Shown here piece after piece: positions 45,533 through 55,879 of a stretch of 64,000 nt of DNA; position 1 is the stretch's first letter; every line of letters starts with the position of its first letter. The notes under the pieces were generated by a model. The model did no database searches. It saw only the letters and a list, made by a program, of their open reading frames with translations, and was not told where the DNA came from. Made by a program: the position numbers and the translations under genes. The stretch comes from Isoetes taiwanensis (Eukaryota; Streptophyta; Lycopodiopsida; Isoetales; Isoetaceae), in assembly GCA_021234155.1 (NCBI GenBank), contig JAJEKV010000027.1, positions 16,398,891 through 16,462,890 on the forward strand, in the 5' to 3' direction.

Positions 45533-46280
45533 ATGTGAGAGATTAGCTGATGATATCCTGCATCATTGATGGAAACATGTGCCTTGGCAAGTTCCCACAA
45601 CCAGTCCCTGTTTCCATCCTTGGGAGGAACAAATACCCTGTTCGTGACCTCCCCTGGTAACTTCTTTGGTGGTAATCCCAACTCAATAGCAACTGGTTTT
45701 AATGTTCCTTCCTTGGCTAGAAAAAATATGGTCCTTGAAGCATATCCTTGAGATCGTTTCAGTTCGTTAATCCTTGATATATAGGGCATGAACAGGTCAT
45801 AATAATCCAGGATGAAGCCTTTTGTTTTGTAGAGCCTGCAGTTGACTTCAGAGTTGAAATATGAAAATTTTGAAAGGAATTTTCTGATTGCCACAAGCTA
45901 CTGTTGAAGAGTAGAGCCTTCAAATTTGTTCAAGAATGTGTGATACACTTATGGATGATTCGGTGGTCCCATTTGTCTTTGGATCGAGGTCGCTTCTTGG
46001 TGGAAATTCATGCGAGAATCACTTCAAGCATGAGAACAAATAATCAAATGAAGGTTTTAGTAGAGAAATTACTTTCGGATTAATTGGATAACAAGGGATT
46101 TTTCCCCGCAAGTCTCTGCTTACCAAATTCTTCATCTTGCATCCAAGCATCTTCACTATCCAAACCGAGTATAATTTTGTTACCATTTGGAAAATAATAG
46201 TACATATCGCCATATGATATCAAAGCCGAATGAAGAAAGAAATGCTCAAAAACATTACCTCTCATAAATGTCTCTAGCAA
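45533..46280 (-). pseudogene. Lipoxygenase gene fragment
   Basis: The minus-strand exon 45890-45533 contains FILDYYDLFMPYISRIN, YASRTIFFLAKEGTLKPVAI then ELGLP, RVFVPPKDG, and WLWELAKAHVSINDAGYHQL ending ISH before a GTAAGT donor. The ending carries the two His that bind iron in plant lipoxygenases. The upstream stretch 46280-46080 adds WMQDEEFGKQRLAGKNP, the conserved segment before the catalytic domain, in another frame and with lost continuity. The remaining domain (third His, Asn, C-terminal Ile) and the PLAT domain are absent. The next recognisable sequence downstream on the same strand is the kinase fragment, not lipoxygenase. Confidence 0.75.
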
Positions 46281-46959
46281 AGGATAAAAATAAATAGGAG
46301 CGACCCACTAAAAGGGCAAGCATCTCTTGATGGTACGAAGCTCTCTACACACCGACACGGTAAGCAAAAATCAAGCTCGGATGCCCCAAGTTTTGAAAGA
46401 ATGGCTTATCAAACCAACAAAAAAATGAAATAGATTCGGTCTTTGCCCGGGATATGGATTAACATGCACCAAAGAATACCTTTAAGTTCGAGAACAAACA
46501 GAGTAGTTCCATGCCGGCTGATTTTTTTCTCGGGTTTGCCCCATTCTTTCACCTCCCCGCAAATGATGGGCGCGTCACAACCGATATGCAAGATCTCCGC
46601 CAAAAGAGATATAATACTTGGCTTTAAAATGTAATTAAATGGACGTTTTTCTTAGTCGAAGACCCTTCAATCAAAAAAAAAAATGAAAGAAGGTTTACAA
46701 ACTCGGCATAGTCTCGGATCTTCAAGAGGAATGCCTAATATGCCCCGGGATCACACCATCCACTTCCACAAATCGAGATATGGCAAGCAAATAGGAAACA
46801 AGTTTGCTAATCATGCGTCTGTTCTTCAAGAGGAATGCCTAACGTATGATACGGCATTCCTAGTTCCCGCCCATCTTCCCCTTCTCGACCACCTACGGCT
46901 TCTTGGTGGTGGAAACGTATGGGTGATTCGTCCGTATACGGACGTTTGAACAAAAAAAA

Positions 46960-47868
46960 AACCCCTACCCAGTCACGTTCTTGGGTCATACGTGTACACA
47001 ATGGTGAAACCCCCGGGAGAGCGGAGTTGTATGATTGGGCCCATCAGTCACACCTGTTCAAAGTCCTAGTGGAGCCTGTCCTTTTATACGGGGTTGAAGT
47101 ATGGGGCCCAGTAGTATCCCTCTCTACTTGGAATGAAGCAGGTGCAGAAAGCCTTCTTGGTACGAGCACTAGGGGTGAAGTCCACAGTCCTATATCAAAT
47201 TCTACTGCAGGAGACGGGATTCTTGCCTCTTCAGCGGGCGGCCCTTGATCGCCACATTGTCTATTTTCAGAAGGTGGTCAATCTCGTCTCCCTAACCTAG
47301 CTTATATCATGGCAATGGGGCCGCAGCGCCTCAAGGCCTGCTGGAAGGAAAAGAGAGCACAATAGTTGGCTAGATGGAATGTGCAGGAGCACAGGTGCAT
47401 ACATGTGCAAACAGAGGCAGATCACCATAGCTTGAGGCAGTATTTTGACGTTTGCTTCCTCAGCAAGCTTTGGGATGCCAGTGCCCTTGAACAGGTCAAG
47501 ACAGCACGCTACCAGCGCCACATAAATCCCGCATTGGAACGAGGCCTGCAATGCTACCTGCGTACCTACTTGCCCATGAAAAGGCGCAGACTCATTGCCT
47601 CCATTCGCACAGGAGCACACCATCTTCGAATTGAGACGGGCAGATGGATTGGTGAGCCACGCCAGGACAGGCTCTGTCAATGCTGCCAAATGGGAGTCAT
47701 TGAGGATGAATCTCATACCCTTTAAAGTTGCCCAGCATATGATCAAATCCGGATGCTCTATGCTGAGTTGGTCAGGCCTGGCCAACCGCTACATGTGACA
47801 TTGAGCACGGCTTCCGTACGGGTGCTGGAATCATACCTTCAGGAGGTTATGGAAGATGGCCATCTCTT
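46960..47868 (+). mobile_element. LINE C, C-terminal coding fragment
   Basis: Plus-strand frames give the region after RT in plant LINEs: LVEPVLLYGVEVWGPVVSLS near 47070-47130, then RYQRHINPALERGLQCYLRT near 47505-47570, RIETGRWIGEPRQDRL and CQCCQMGVIEDESH near 47630-47710 (the C-CC-H zinc-like cluster). Frames change several times. It ends near HLFHFF, where a minus-strand LINE tail begins. The motifs look like the missing 3' part of LINE A, so one family probably supplied both. Confidence 0.7.
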
Positions 47869-48310
47869 TCATTTTTTTCCTTTTGTTTTTTATGAACATG
47901 GACCTTTATTATTCAAAAGATTATAAAGAATACATGGGGGACTCAAAATCCAATGGAAAGAATGTCCACTAGAGCAAAACTACCTACCACATACATAACG
48001 CAGAAAAGGGGAGAATAAATATCATCAAGAGCACAACTAACTATGAATAAGTATGAATCTGAAGATAGCGCCCCCAAATGATACTCTTGATATCATCTTT
48101 TAAGGAAGAGCTCTTTTGAGCTTTGACAATACGACGATGAGCACCATTGAGCACTTGAGTATCTAGAAAAACACGTCCTTTGAAGATGAAGAGATTCTGT
48201 CTCTTCCAGATGGACCAGATGATCGAGGCAGATGCCAAATTGAAAGCCCTCTTTTCCAACTTGTCCCAGGAGCAAGGATAATCTGACAATAGGACTTGCT
48301 AACTATTCAA
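47869..48310 (-). mobile_element. LINE D 3' end, minus strand
   Basis: The minus-strand ORF 48041-48289 has SIIWSIWKRQNLFIFKGR, the W-IW-RN--F pattern at the end of plant LINE pol proteins. The T/C-rich run at 47869-47887 on the plus strand is a probable poly(A) tail. The element therefore inserted, or was recombined, into the end of LINE C in inverse orientation. Confidence 0.55.
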
Positions 48311-48318
48311 ATCACATT

Positions 48319-48827
48319 GTGTGGGAATTTGACACCCCAGAGGGTGTCAAAAGCAAAAAAAAGTGTCAAAGAGACATCTTCCGTAGAGAAAATGTGTCAA
48401 AAGAGAATTTATAGTTTGATAAAATGCGTCAAAAGAGACTTTAAAAAATTTTAAATGTGTCATTTGACACACTTAAAAATATTAAGCATGTAAAAAAAAA
48501 ATTAGAGCCCCAAATACACAAGAGTTATCTGTACAAGGCTTAATGTATGTGTATACTTAATAATGCAAAGAATTAATATTCAATAGAATTTTCCATTTTC
48601 CTTATATTTATATAAATTTATCTTTCATAGGAAAATTCATATTGTAATCTTTTTGTTGTAGAATTTCAAATTATTTTCTTCATTTGATAACATAAAAAAA
48701 AAGTGTATCAATGGTATTCACAACGCGTCAAATGAGACACAAAAAATTTGGAAATGTGTCAATTGACACATTCAATTTTAAAAAGCGTGTCATAAGAAAT
48801 ACAATAAATAAGTTGAATTTCCCACAC
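48319..48827. mobile_element. 509-bp MITE with internal GTGTCAA repeats
   Basis: The left end GTGTGGGAATTTGACAC and the right end, read in reverse as GTGTGGGAAATTCAAC, are terminal inverted repeats. The inside is full of GTGTCAA/TTGACAC words (about ten), including perfect palindromes such as TGTCATTTGACACA near 48459. A target duplication is not clear. The superfamily is unknown. Confidence 0.6.
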
Positions 48828-48849
48828 TATCACAATGAAAAAGGCCAAA

Positions 48850-49993
48850 AAAGGCAGGCCGAATATGGCAGCAATATTTCTAATTGCAGAACCTTAATAA
48901 TGAGTCAAATAGAAACTTTGCCGCGGCGACTACTTTTTTGGATTTGAAGCCGGTAAAATTTGCAACGCTAAACTAATATAACACTAGGTGATGGACTTTA
49001 GACTTGATCACAAAAGATACACATTCTGTCACAAAAACCACTTTGTATCTCGTGCTTACATAAGGGGGGTGCACTTGTGTTATGCACATAGACCACCTGA
49101 GCATACTCAAAGGTTTTTTTTATCAAAGGGTCTTTTAATGGTCTATGCGTACGTATATTTATTAAAAAAGTACACAAATGTGTAGCGGTTGCGTAGAAGA
49201 TATACAAATGATCTTTATACTGTAGCTACCAAAGGCAAGGTGAAGCACACATGATGTTCTTTAGTGTACAGGATAAAATAAGGCACGAATGATGTGGATG
49301 CATAGCAAGTGGAACATAATCAACATTCATAAATAATTTGGTGAACAGGTGCAACAAACACAAAGGGTTGCTGTAAGCTAATAAGATAAACCGTGCATTG
49401 TTATTGGATTCCCATTCCCAACCTTCATGTGCATATTCCATTTTCAGCCACACATAGAGTTCTTCCATAAATACCGAAACATTCCAACCACACAAAGAGG
49501 GTCGCTGAGTCAGCATGCCAGCTAGGATTCAATAGTAAGACTTTGCCGGACGAGCATGCAGTCCGTCCTCTGCGCCCATCCCTTCCATCCAAACCGGATG
49601 TTTTTATATTGTACATAAAGGGGCTTGGTCGTTTGTAGCGCTTCCGCCTTCTGTTTCGTAAGCATCCTTTTTTCTCCAGTCGGCATCCAATTTTGAGGTT
49701 AGATCTGTTCCATATTCTGCTCTCCTCTTCGTTGCTGTTTTCTTTTGCATGGATCTCATGCAAGTTAGCTCCTGCCCATGTAAGTTAGCAGCTTTTATTA
49801 GCCTCTAGGATGTAAATCTATCTGCATTGCTCTGCCCTGCCCTTTTGACTTTTCCTCTGATCTGCATGTTAGCAGTTTCTAATGCAAGTTAGGCTTTTTA
49901 TCAAGTTTCATAATTTGATATGTACGGTATAGCATCCTATGTGGTGGAATGTAGAATTGATACTTTGGGATGCATTTGTAGGAGCTTCGAAAC
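48850..49993. other. Upstream flank of the PDH gene
   Basis: No gene is recognised. The last 300 bp probably contain promoter and 5' UTR. A TTGTAG|GAGC acceptor at 49980, just before the ATG, hints at an intron in the 5' UTR. Confidence 0.4.
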
Positions 49994-51588
49994 ATGGCTT
50001 TGGTCCAAGGCATGGCTACTGTAGGCACCTCTTCAGGGACGAATTCAGTTTCCCTACTTTCATCATCATCTTCATCTTATATTTCGAGGATGAATATCAG
50101 CTTCCTGCCAAATATATCAGGTTCTTCCTCTCTTTATGCTAGCTATCTCATGGTGAATATAGATTCCTCTATCAAAGATTCCTCTATCAAAGATATAACA
50201 TATCTGCATTATCTGCAGATCATAAAAGAGTTGCTGCATGTGTCATCCATAGAGCTTTGGGGGATAATATTTCAAAGAACATCTCGAGATCAAAGACAAG
50301 CACCAAAGCTGTTGTTGCAGTAAGTTGCACGCGACTTTGAACTCTTTAGTTGTATGTCTTGAACTTTAAGGACTAGGATAAGAATGTGTGGCAAAAATAG
50401 GAGGGTGTTTGGTAAGATTATGTGATAATTTTGTCACTGGGTATGATTTATCAATTTTGCAGGTTAAGGAGGCATCTAGCTCTACTTCGGCCAAGTCTGG
50501 GTTGGTATCCCATCTCTTTCCCAAAAGAGCATTAACTTCTTTAGTTGCTGCTTCATCTTAACTGCATTACTTGCTGCTTTTTAATGTAATGCCATCCCTT
50601 TGATGCTTACAGGCATGAAGTGCTACTTTTTGAGGCCCTTCGAGAAGGTTTGGAAGAGGAAATGGAAAGGGATCCCAAAGTAGTTGTCATTGGAGAGGAC
50701 GTTGGCCATTATGGTGGCTCTTACAAAGTCACTAAGGGCTTTGCAGAGAAGTTTGGTGATCTGAGACTGCTTGATACTCCTATTTGTGAGAATTCGTTTA
50801 CTGGCATGGCCATTGGTGCTGCCATGACAGGCTTGCGCCCAGTCATTGAGGGCATGAACATGGGTTTCCTGCTGTTAGCATTCAACCAGATTTCAAATAA
50901 CTGTGGCATGCTTCACTATACTTCAGGTGGACAGTTCAAAATTCCTTGTGTCATTAGGGGCCCTGGCGGCGTAGGCAGGCAGCTTGGGGCAGAGCATTCT
51001 CAACGATTGGAGTCGTATTTCCAATCTGTTCCTGGATTGCAGATGGTAGCATGCTCAACTCCTTATAATGCCAAGGGACTGATGAAAGCTGCAATAAGGA
51101 GCGAGAACCCTGTCATTTTATTTGAGCATGTGCTGCTTTATAATTTGAAGGAAAGAATACCAGACGAAGACTATGTGCTTTGCCTTGAGGAGGCAGAGCT
51201 TGTGCGGCCTGGAAATGACATCACCATTTTGACATACTCCAGGATGAGGCATCATGTTCTGCAAGCAGCTAAGACCCTTGTGAGCGAGGGCTATGATCCT
51301 GAAATTATTGATATAAGGTCATTGAAGCCTTTTGACCTTTATACAATAGGAAATTCAGTAAAGAAAACACACAAAGTACTGATAGTCGAAGAATGCATGA
51401 GGACTGGAGGAATTGGGGCTAGTTTGAGAGCTGCTATCATGGAGAATTTCTTTGATTACTTGGATGGCCCTATTGGTTGCTTATCTTCCCAAGATGTACC
51501 AACACCTTATGCTGGTACTCTAGAAGATGCAACTGTGGTGCAACCTCCACAAATTGTCCATGCAGTAAGAGAGCTTTGCAAGCATTAA
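49994..51588 (+). CDS. Pyruvate dehydrogenase E1 beta subunit, plastid form
   Basis: This is the beta half of the thiamine-diphosphate E1 enzyme that turns pyruvate into acetyl-CoA for fatty-acid synthesis in the plastid stroma. The last exon, 50613-51588, is intact (324 residues): [77 protein letters not shown]-like text near the end ([13 protein letters not shown]) and [14 protein letters not shown]. Exon 50463-50500 encodes [13 protein letters not shown]. The first exon ends at 50319 (KAVVA|GTAAGT). The transit peptide starts [11 protein letters not shown] with a Ser run, but that frame and the frame of KAVVA differ, with a stop at 50140-50142. A short intron from 50119 to 50162, 50177 or 50192 (44, 59 or 74 bp) would restore phase. 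Otherwise the start is frameshifted. Confidence 0.92.
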
Positions 51589-52033
51589 AATCCTTTTGTT
51601 TAAAACAAATTTTATTATACCGGAACCGTTAAGAGTAGGTGCGAGATACCTATTTTTTTAATGTAATGAATTTGCCATTTCATTTCACCAAATAATAGTC
51701 AAATACTCAAAGTTCTTGAGCGTGCTTCCCTTTTACTAGACCTCAGGTCAGACATGTACCTTTTTTGAAGAGAAACTCAAGTAAAGATAACCAATAGTAC
51801 AATTGTTGCTGAATGGTATAATTCCATGTTCAAACTACAAACTAGAATCTAGAATGACTAAGGTAGCGCCATTCCAAGCTAGAATCCAGAATCGACTAAC
51901 GTAGCTGTCCCATATGCTCTAAGGTAGGACTAAGGTAGCTGTCCCGTATTTGCTCTAAGGTAGTTGTCCCATATTTGCTCTGCAACATTCTCATCCACTT
52001 CTTAGCATCCCCAAACTAGAATTAGAATCTAAG
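51589..52033. other. PDH 3' flank
   Basis: This probably holds the 3' UTR. A short imperfect repeat (CTAAGGTAGCTGTCCCRTAT-type words) lies at about 51865-51985. No gene is seen. Confidence 0.45.
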
Positions 52034-52407
52034 TTATGTGCAGCTAGATGTGGGGAGTTTCCTGAAGATCACGTACCACAAAATGAAATTTTTGCAGACT
52101 CAAGCAAGAGTGTGCATGGGGATGAAGGCCAAGAGGAAGAAAAGAGGATGAGGAGATTGCAAACTTCTAAGTAAAGTTTGGTGTCAAAGCAGCAGCGTAT
52201 CATGCGAAGGTAAATGAATTTCATATAAGTGCTTAAACAAGAAATGATAATAATTACTATGATTCTGACCTATGACATTTTCTTCTCTACTTCAACTTCC
52301 CAAGAGACAATTGGAACAAGTTCACAGAGAGTTTTACATGGGCATACTGCATGTGAGCTCATTAAACTTTCTTGTGCTTAGAATTTATAAATGAATAGTT
52401 TCATTTT
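52034..52407 (+). pseudogene. Decayed duplicate of RecQ exons 6-7 with introns
   Basis: This block matches 39265-39666 of the RecQ gene through intron 5 acceptor, exon 6, intron 6, exon 7 and the start of intron 7 (for example TTATGTGCAG-TAGATGTGGG, ACTCAAGCAAGAGT, AAATGATAATAATT, GGCATACTGCATGTGAGCTC). About 25 bp of exon 6 encoding the SIIYTPT region are deleted, a stop interrupts what follows, and the exon 7 acceptor CAG is changed to CAA. It cannot contribute to a protein. Retained introns show a DNA-level copy. Confidence 0.88.
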
Positions 52408-52683
52408 TGTTGCTTTCATACCCGATTTGTTGCTGCCCAAGAATTGCTTGAGCTTCTGCGCTTTCCGTATGTTGCTTAATGTTGAGCCAACTTTCTTTTG
52501 ATAGTTGGCCTCTTTATCTCCTCTATCCTTGTTACGACCATCCCGACGGCCATGTTCACTTTCCACTTCTTGTTACGACACTGAATTAGAATCGGAATTG
52601 TTCGATGTTGAATCCGAGCTGGGGGGTCTGCGCCAGCTCCTCTTCTTCCCTTTTTCTTTTGCCTAAGGTGGTGCCTGAGGTAA

Positions 52684-53443
52684 CTAAACATTATGATCTT
52701 GTCCAACTTTTGCCCTCTCTGCCTGCAGGGCCTTAATCTCTTGTATGTACTGCATATGTGACATTTCCTCCTCAGGGGTCGGCATTTGGAAATCTTCGTA
52801 AGGTTTCGGGGTTGGAAATGCATTGGCGGTGTCTATTACTTTTGCTTGACGGAGGCGGATCCTCGTACCCATCTCTACTTTATACCTATCAGGATAGGTT
52901 GCCATCTCCTGCTCTATGGGTTGTAGGAGCTCGGGTGTGAAGTATATGGGGATGTTCTTCACAAACTTCTGTGCAATCTCATCATAGGAGTACAGGGATA
53001 AGGTAAAGCAATCCCCTTCTATGATGCATTTTCCGTGATCTAGGTAAAGATACTGGATGCCCCTATCCTTAAGGTCGCCCTTTGCTGCTTCTTGAGTGTC
53101 TGCTACGGTCGCCAACTCCATAATTTGTTGATCTTCCTCCCTTGTGAGTTCAGTGGTACTGACAGTCTTTGACTGAGGGGGATAGTACTTGGTGAGAGTC
53201 AGGACTTGGTCAGGTTGCTCTACCACAATGTAGCTAGCGCCTAAGGCATTGAGCTTATGTAAAAGTTGTGTGGTCAAGTGGAAGATAGGGTAATGTATCT
53301 GGAACCCAAACTCAAAATGGTAGGCTAGATAGTCAAGTATGGGATCAATTTTCTGAGGCTCGTCGGCTGGCCTTGGCTCAGCAAAAAGTTGCGGTACTGT
53401 ACAAGTCCTGAGGCTTTGGGTTTGCCTGATACGAGCAATGGTT
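52684..53443 (-). CDS. Uncharacterised ORF, about 250 codons without a clear start
   Basis: A minus-strand frame is open from 53443 to 52684 (first ATG-equivalent at 53277). It contains IDPILDYLAYHFEFGFQIHY, LLHKLNALGASYIVVEQPDQ, EGDCFTLSLYSYDEIAQKFV and IPIYFTPELLQPIEQEMATY, and a Met/Glu/Lys-rich tail. No known domain was recognised. Composition is ordinary for a structured protein, with no membrane segment. The lack of an upstream ATG suggests either a fragment or an exon. Neighbours are gene fragments and transposons, so a transposon-encoded protein is the likeliest origin, but that is inference. Confidence 0.4.
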
Positions 53444-53630
53444 TAGGAAGAGAGTGAGTGCAAGGAAAAGTACTAGGTCAACCGACTATGGTAAAGGTTT
53501 AGAGGGGAGGTTAGAAGTACAGTGGCTATGGTGGATGTACGGCAGCTATAGCGGTCAGAGAGCTCAAGGAAGGTCGAAGAAAAGAAACAACTAGAAACTA
53601 GCAGAATGGCAGGGTTGAGGCAAAGGAAAG

Positions 53631-53655
53631 AATTATAAAATATTAATGTGCGCTA
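53631..53655 (+). repeat. 25-bp direct repeat, left copy
   Basis: The word AATTATAAAATATTAATGTG plus CGCTA is found again, identical, at 54867-54891. The two copies bracket a 1.2-kb segment. Confidence 0.8.
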
Positions 53656-54866
53656 TAAACTTCTGCGATTTTGGTTTGGTATTTGGGAATCAGTGGTTAG
53701 GACTATGATTTTGATCCCGTATTGTATAGAAAAGGGTATATTTTGGCATGTTTGAGCAGCTTGTTTGCATTTAGTGGTCTAGTTTCTAATTTCAATGTGT
53801 TTGCAGGTTCATTGTTGGCTATTCTTGATGCTAAATTGTAGGGCGTGGATAGAGTTTCACGCCACTTCCTTTTTCGAGGCTGGGTTCTCTGTTTCTGTGG
53901 GTCAGGCGGAGCAGAGCAGGCGCAGGCATCGTTGAAGCAAAGAAAGGACCTGCTGCCTTGTTGTTTTGTGTTGGAAATCGGGCAGTATTCTAGCAAGCCA
54001 AGCATGCAAGTCACGAGGCTTATGAGGCTCCCGACAGCCCAAGCTCAGCAACGGGCTGCAACCCTGGTGCCGACCTCTTTATCTTCTATTTTATCTTCTA
54101 TGAATCTGTAGAAATCTCCCTTCCCTTTGCAGTGTGAAAGGTTCCCGCTTCTCTTCAGGCGAAAAGCAGATTGTGAATCTGGCGACCGTGGATCTATTCT
54201 GCTCCCACTGAATCGATCTTTCAATCTTCTTGTTGTCCAACTCCTGAAGCCTTGCCAATAAAGGCACCTCCTTCCGTCTGCTTCAATCTTAGATTTTTGC
54301 TTCCCTTCATCGATTCTTTGTCTAAACCTCCTCTCATCCGATTGCAGAAAGGGAACCCCTCTTTTAATACTCTTCTGTTACACGGAAGGCCTCGGGATCA
54401 TCGCTGCTAGCTGTTAGGCTATTCCGGCCTCTTGATCTGATTGGAGCTCTAAGGCATGGTTTTTTTCTTGTTTTTTTGAATGCAGGATTTAGAGATCTAG
54501 AACCGGTGGAAGATGTTGAGGCTTCTGTGATTACTCTGAAAAGCGAAGGGTTCTGGTGAGGCCTTCGCTTTGGCCTGGAGGTTCGAATCCTCCAACCCTG
54601 GTTATGTGAATTTGCCGGCAGAGGATTGAGTGGTCCGGCAGCAGGCTCGTTCAACACAGTCTGCATTGGCACTATTGTTTTTTTTTTTGGTTTCTTGTGG
54701 TCAATCGACACCTTAGGAAGTTGCAAGTGTTTTTTTGTCCAAAAAGATGCTGACCGCTGATTTCGTATGATGCCTGGCATATGCTCGAGATCTACGGTCG
54801 GCATCCCATCTTACAAATGAAACCCATAATACTTGGAATATTCTAAAAAATTGCAAATTTGCCCCT
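53656..54866. other. 1.2-kb segment between identical 25-bp repeats
   Basis: The segment has several ORFs without recognised content. At about 54579 it contains GGAGGTTCGAATCCTCC, a perfect tRNA T-arm or SINE B-box-like hairpin, but no full cloverleaf was found. It may be an insertion or a piece captured with its flank. Confidence 0.4.
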
Positions 54867-54891
54867 AATTATAAAATATTAATGTGCGCTA
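54867..54891 (+). repeat. 25-bp direct repeat, right copy
   Basis: It is identical to 53631-53655. Confidence 0.8.
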
Positions 54892-54894
54892 GTA

Positions 54895-55200
54895 CGTCCA
54901 CAGAAGGAACAAAGAAGAGCAAAGTTTTGTTTTCAGATGTATTGTGCTTCGATGGTGTTTTACCTTAGATATTCAATGCGAAGCTGTGAATTATTGTCCG
55001 CCTGATTGCGGCACGTTTTGAACCGGCTACATAATAATAGAGTTGCTCAATAATTATCCAATTTTTGCGATTAAAACAAAGAGGAGCAGAATTATGTTTC
55101 CGAATGTGTTTTGCTTCGATGGCGTAACAACATAGAAATTCAGTGCGAAGCTGTAAATCATTGACTTGTTGATTGCGTCACGTTTTGAACCGGCTACATT
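54895..55200. repeat. 166-bp tandem repeat next to the helicase fragment
   Basis: Two diverged copies share GCTTCGATGG, ATTCARTGCGAAGCTGT and CACGTTTTGAACCGGCTACA, the last at 55013 and 55179 (offset 166 bp). The second copy abuts the end of the helicase coding sequence. Confidence 0.7.
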
Positions 55201-55841
55201 TGCAGCGTCTTGTTCGGCTGGAAGTCCGCCGTCGTGATCGGCGACACGATCGACAGCTGCTTCCTGTCCCTGATCCGCGAGAGCATCACGTACAGCAGCC
55301 CCGGCGTGAACGCCCTCCTCATGACCATGATCGCGTTGCCTTCTATCGTGGAGCTCTGGCTCTTGTGCCCCGTCATGGCGTACGCGAGCGCGAGCGGGAA
55401 CGTCTTCTTGAAGATGGTCCTGGGCCCCTGGTGCCTGTACTCGACCAGCGTTCGCTTGACGTGCATGTGGTGGAGGGAGTCGTCGATGTGGACCGTGATG
55501 CCTGTCGGTTCCCCCGTCTGCTCGTCGGTCTCTACGTACGCGACTGTTCCCGCCGTTCCGTCGATGTTGGTGACGATTAGGACCCTGCATCCCACGGCGA
55601 CGTAGGGTATCTGGTGGAAGGCCGGGTCGTCGGTCCAGCTGCCCATCCCGTCGTCTGGCGTCGCGTTGGTCTGCACTCGTACCTCGTGGACGCGTTCGCT
55701 GGGGAACATCTTGATCATGGCCATCGCGTTGTAGTGCCGGACGTCCTGGTGGTGGGTGCACAGCACCGTGGTATTCCGGTCGATCCTGCGGAGCGCCTCC
55801 TCCCTGTCGATGATGTGGGGCCCCAGCGTTTGCGCGAGCAA
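55194..55841 (-). pseudogene. Helitron-type PIF1-like helicase, C-terminal fragment
   Basis: This 215-codon minus-strand ORF reads TVLCTHHQDVRHYNAMAM (the ILT-N-DV...N substitute motif), CRVLIVTNIDGT, FPLALAYAMTGHKSQSSTIE (helicase motif V, the A-TIHKSQG equivalent) and FTPGLLYVMLSRIRDRKQLS (motif VI, YVALSR). These are the last motifs of the PIF1-like helicase of Helitron RepHel proteins. The ATPase (Walker A/B) half and the Rep endonuclease are absent. GC content is well above the flanks and third codon positions are strongly C/G, unlike neighbours. A host PIF1 pseudogene is the alternative. Confidence 0.7.
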
Positions 55842-55879
55842 ACAAACAGTATAAAATGCATTACATGTTCTGCATGACT

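Noticed and set aside
54540-54620. Possible tRNA or SINE (GGTTCGAATCC)
   Set aside because: There is a perfect T-arm hairpin, but no matching acceptor stem, anticodon arm or A box was found around it.
55054-55845. 263-codon Arg/Gly/Asp-rich ORF overlapping the helicase fragment
   Set aside because: It is the same strand in another frame of a GC-rich coding region; only the 55194-55841 frame shows helicase motifs.
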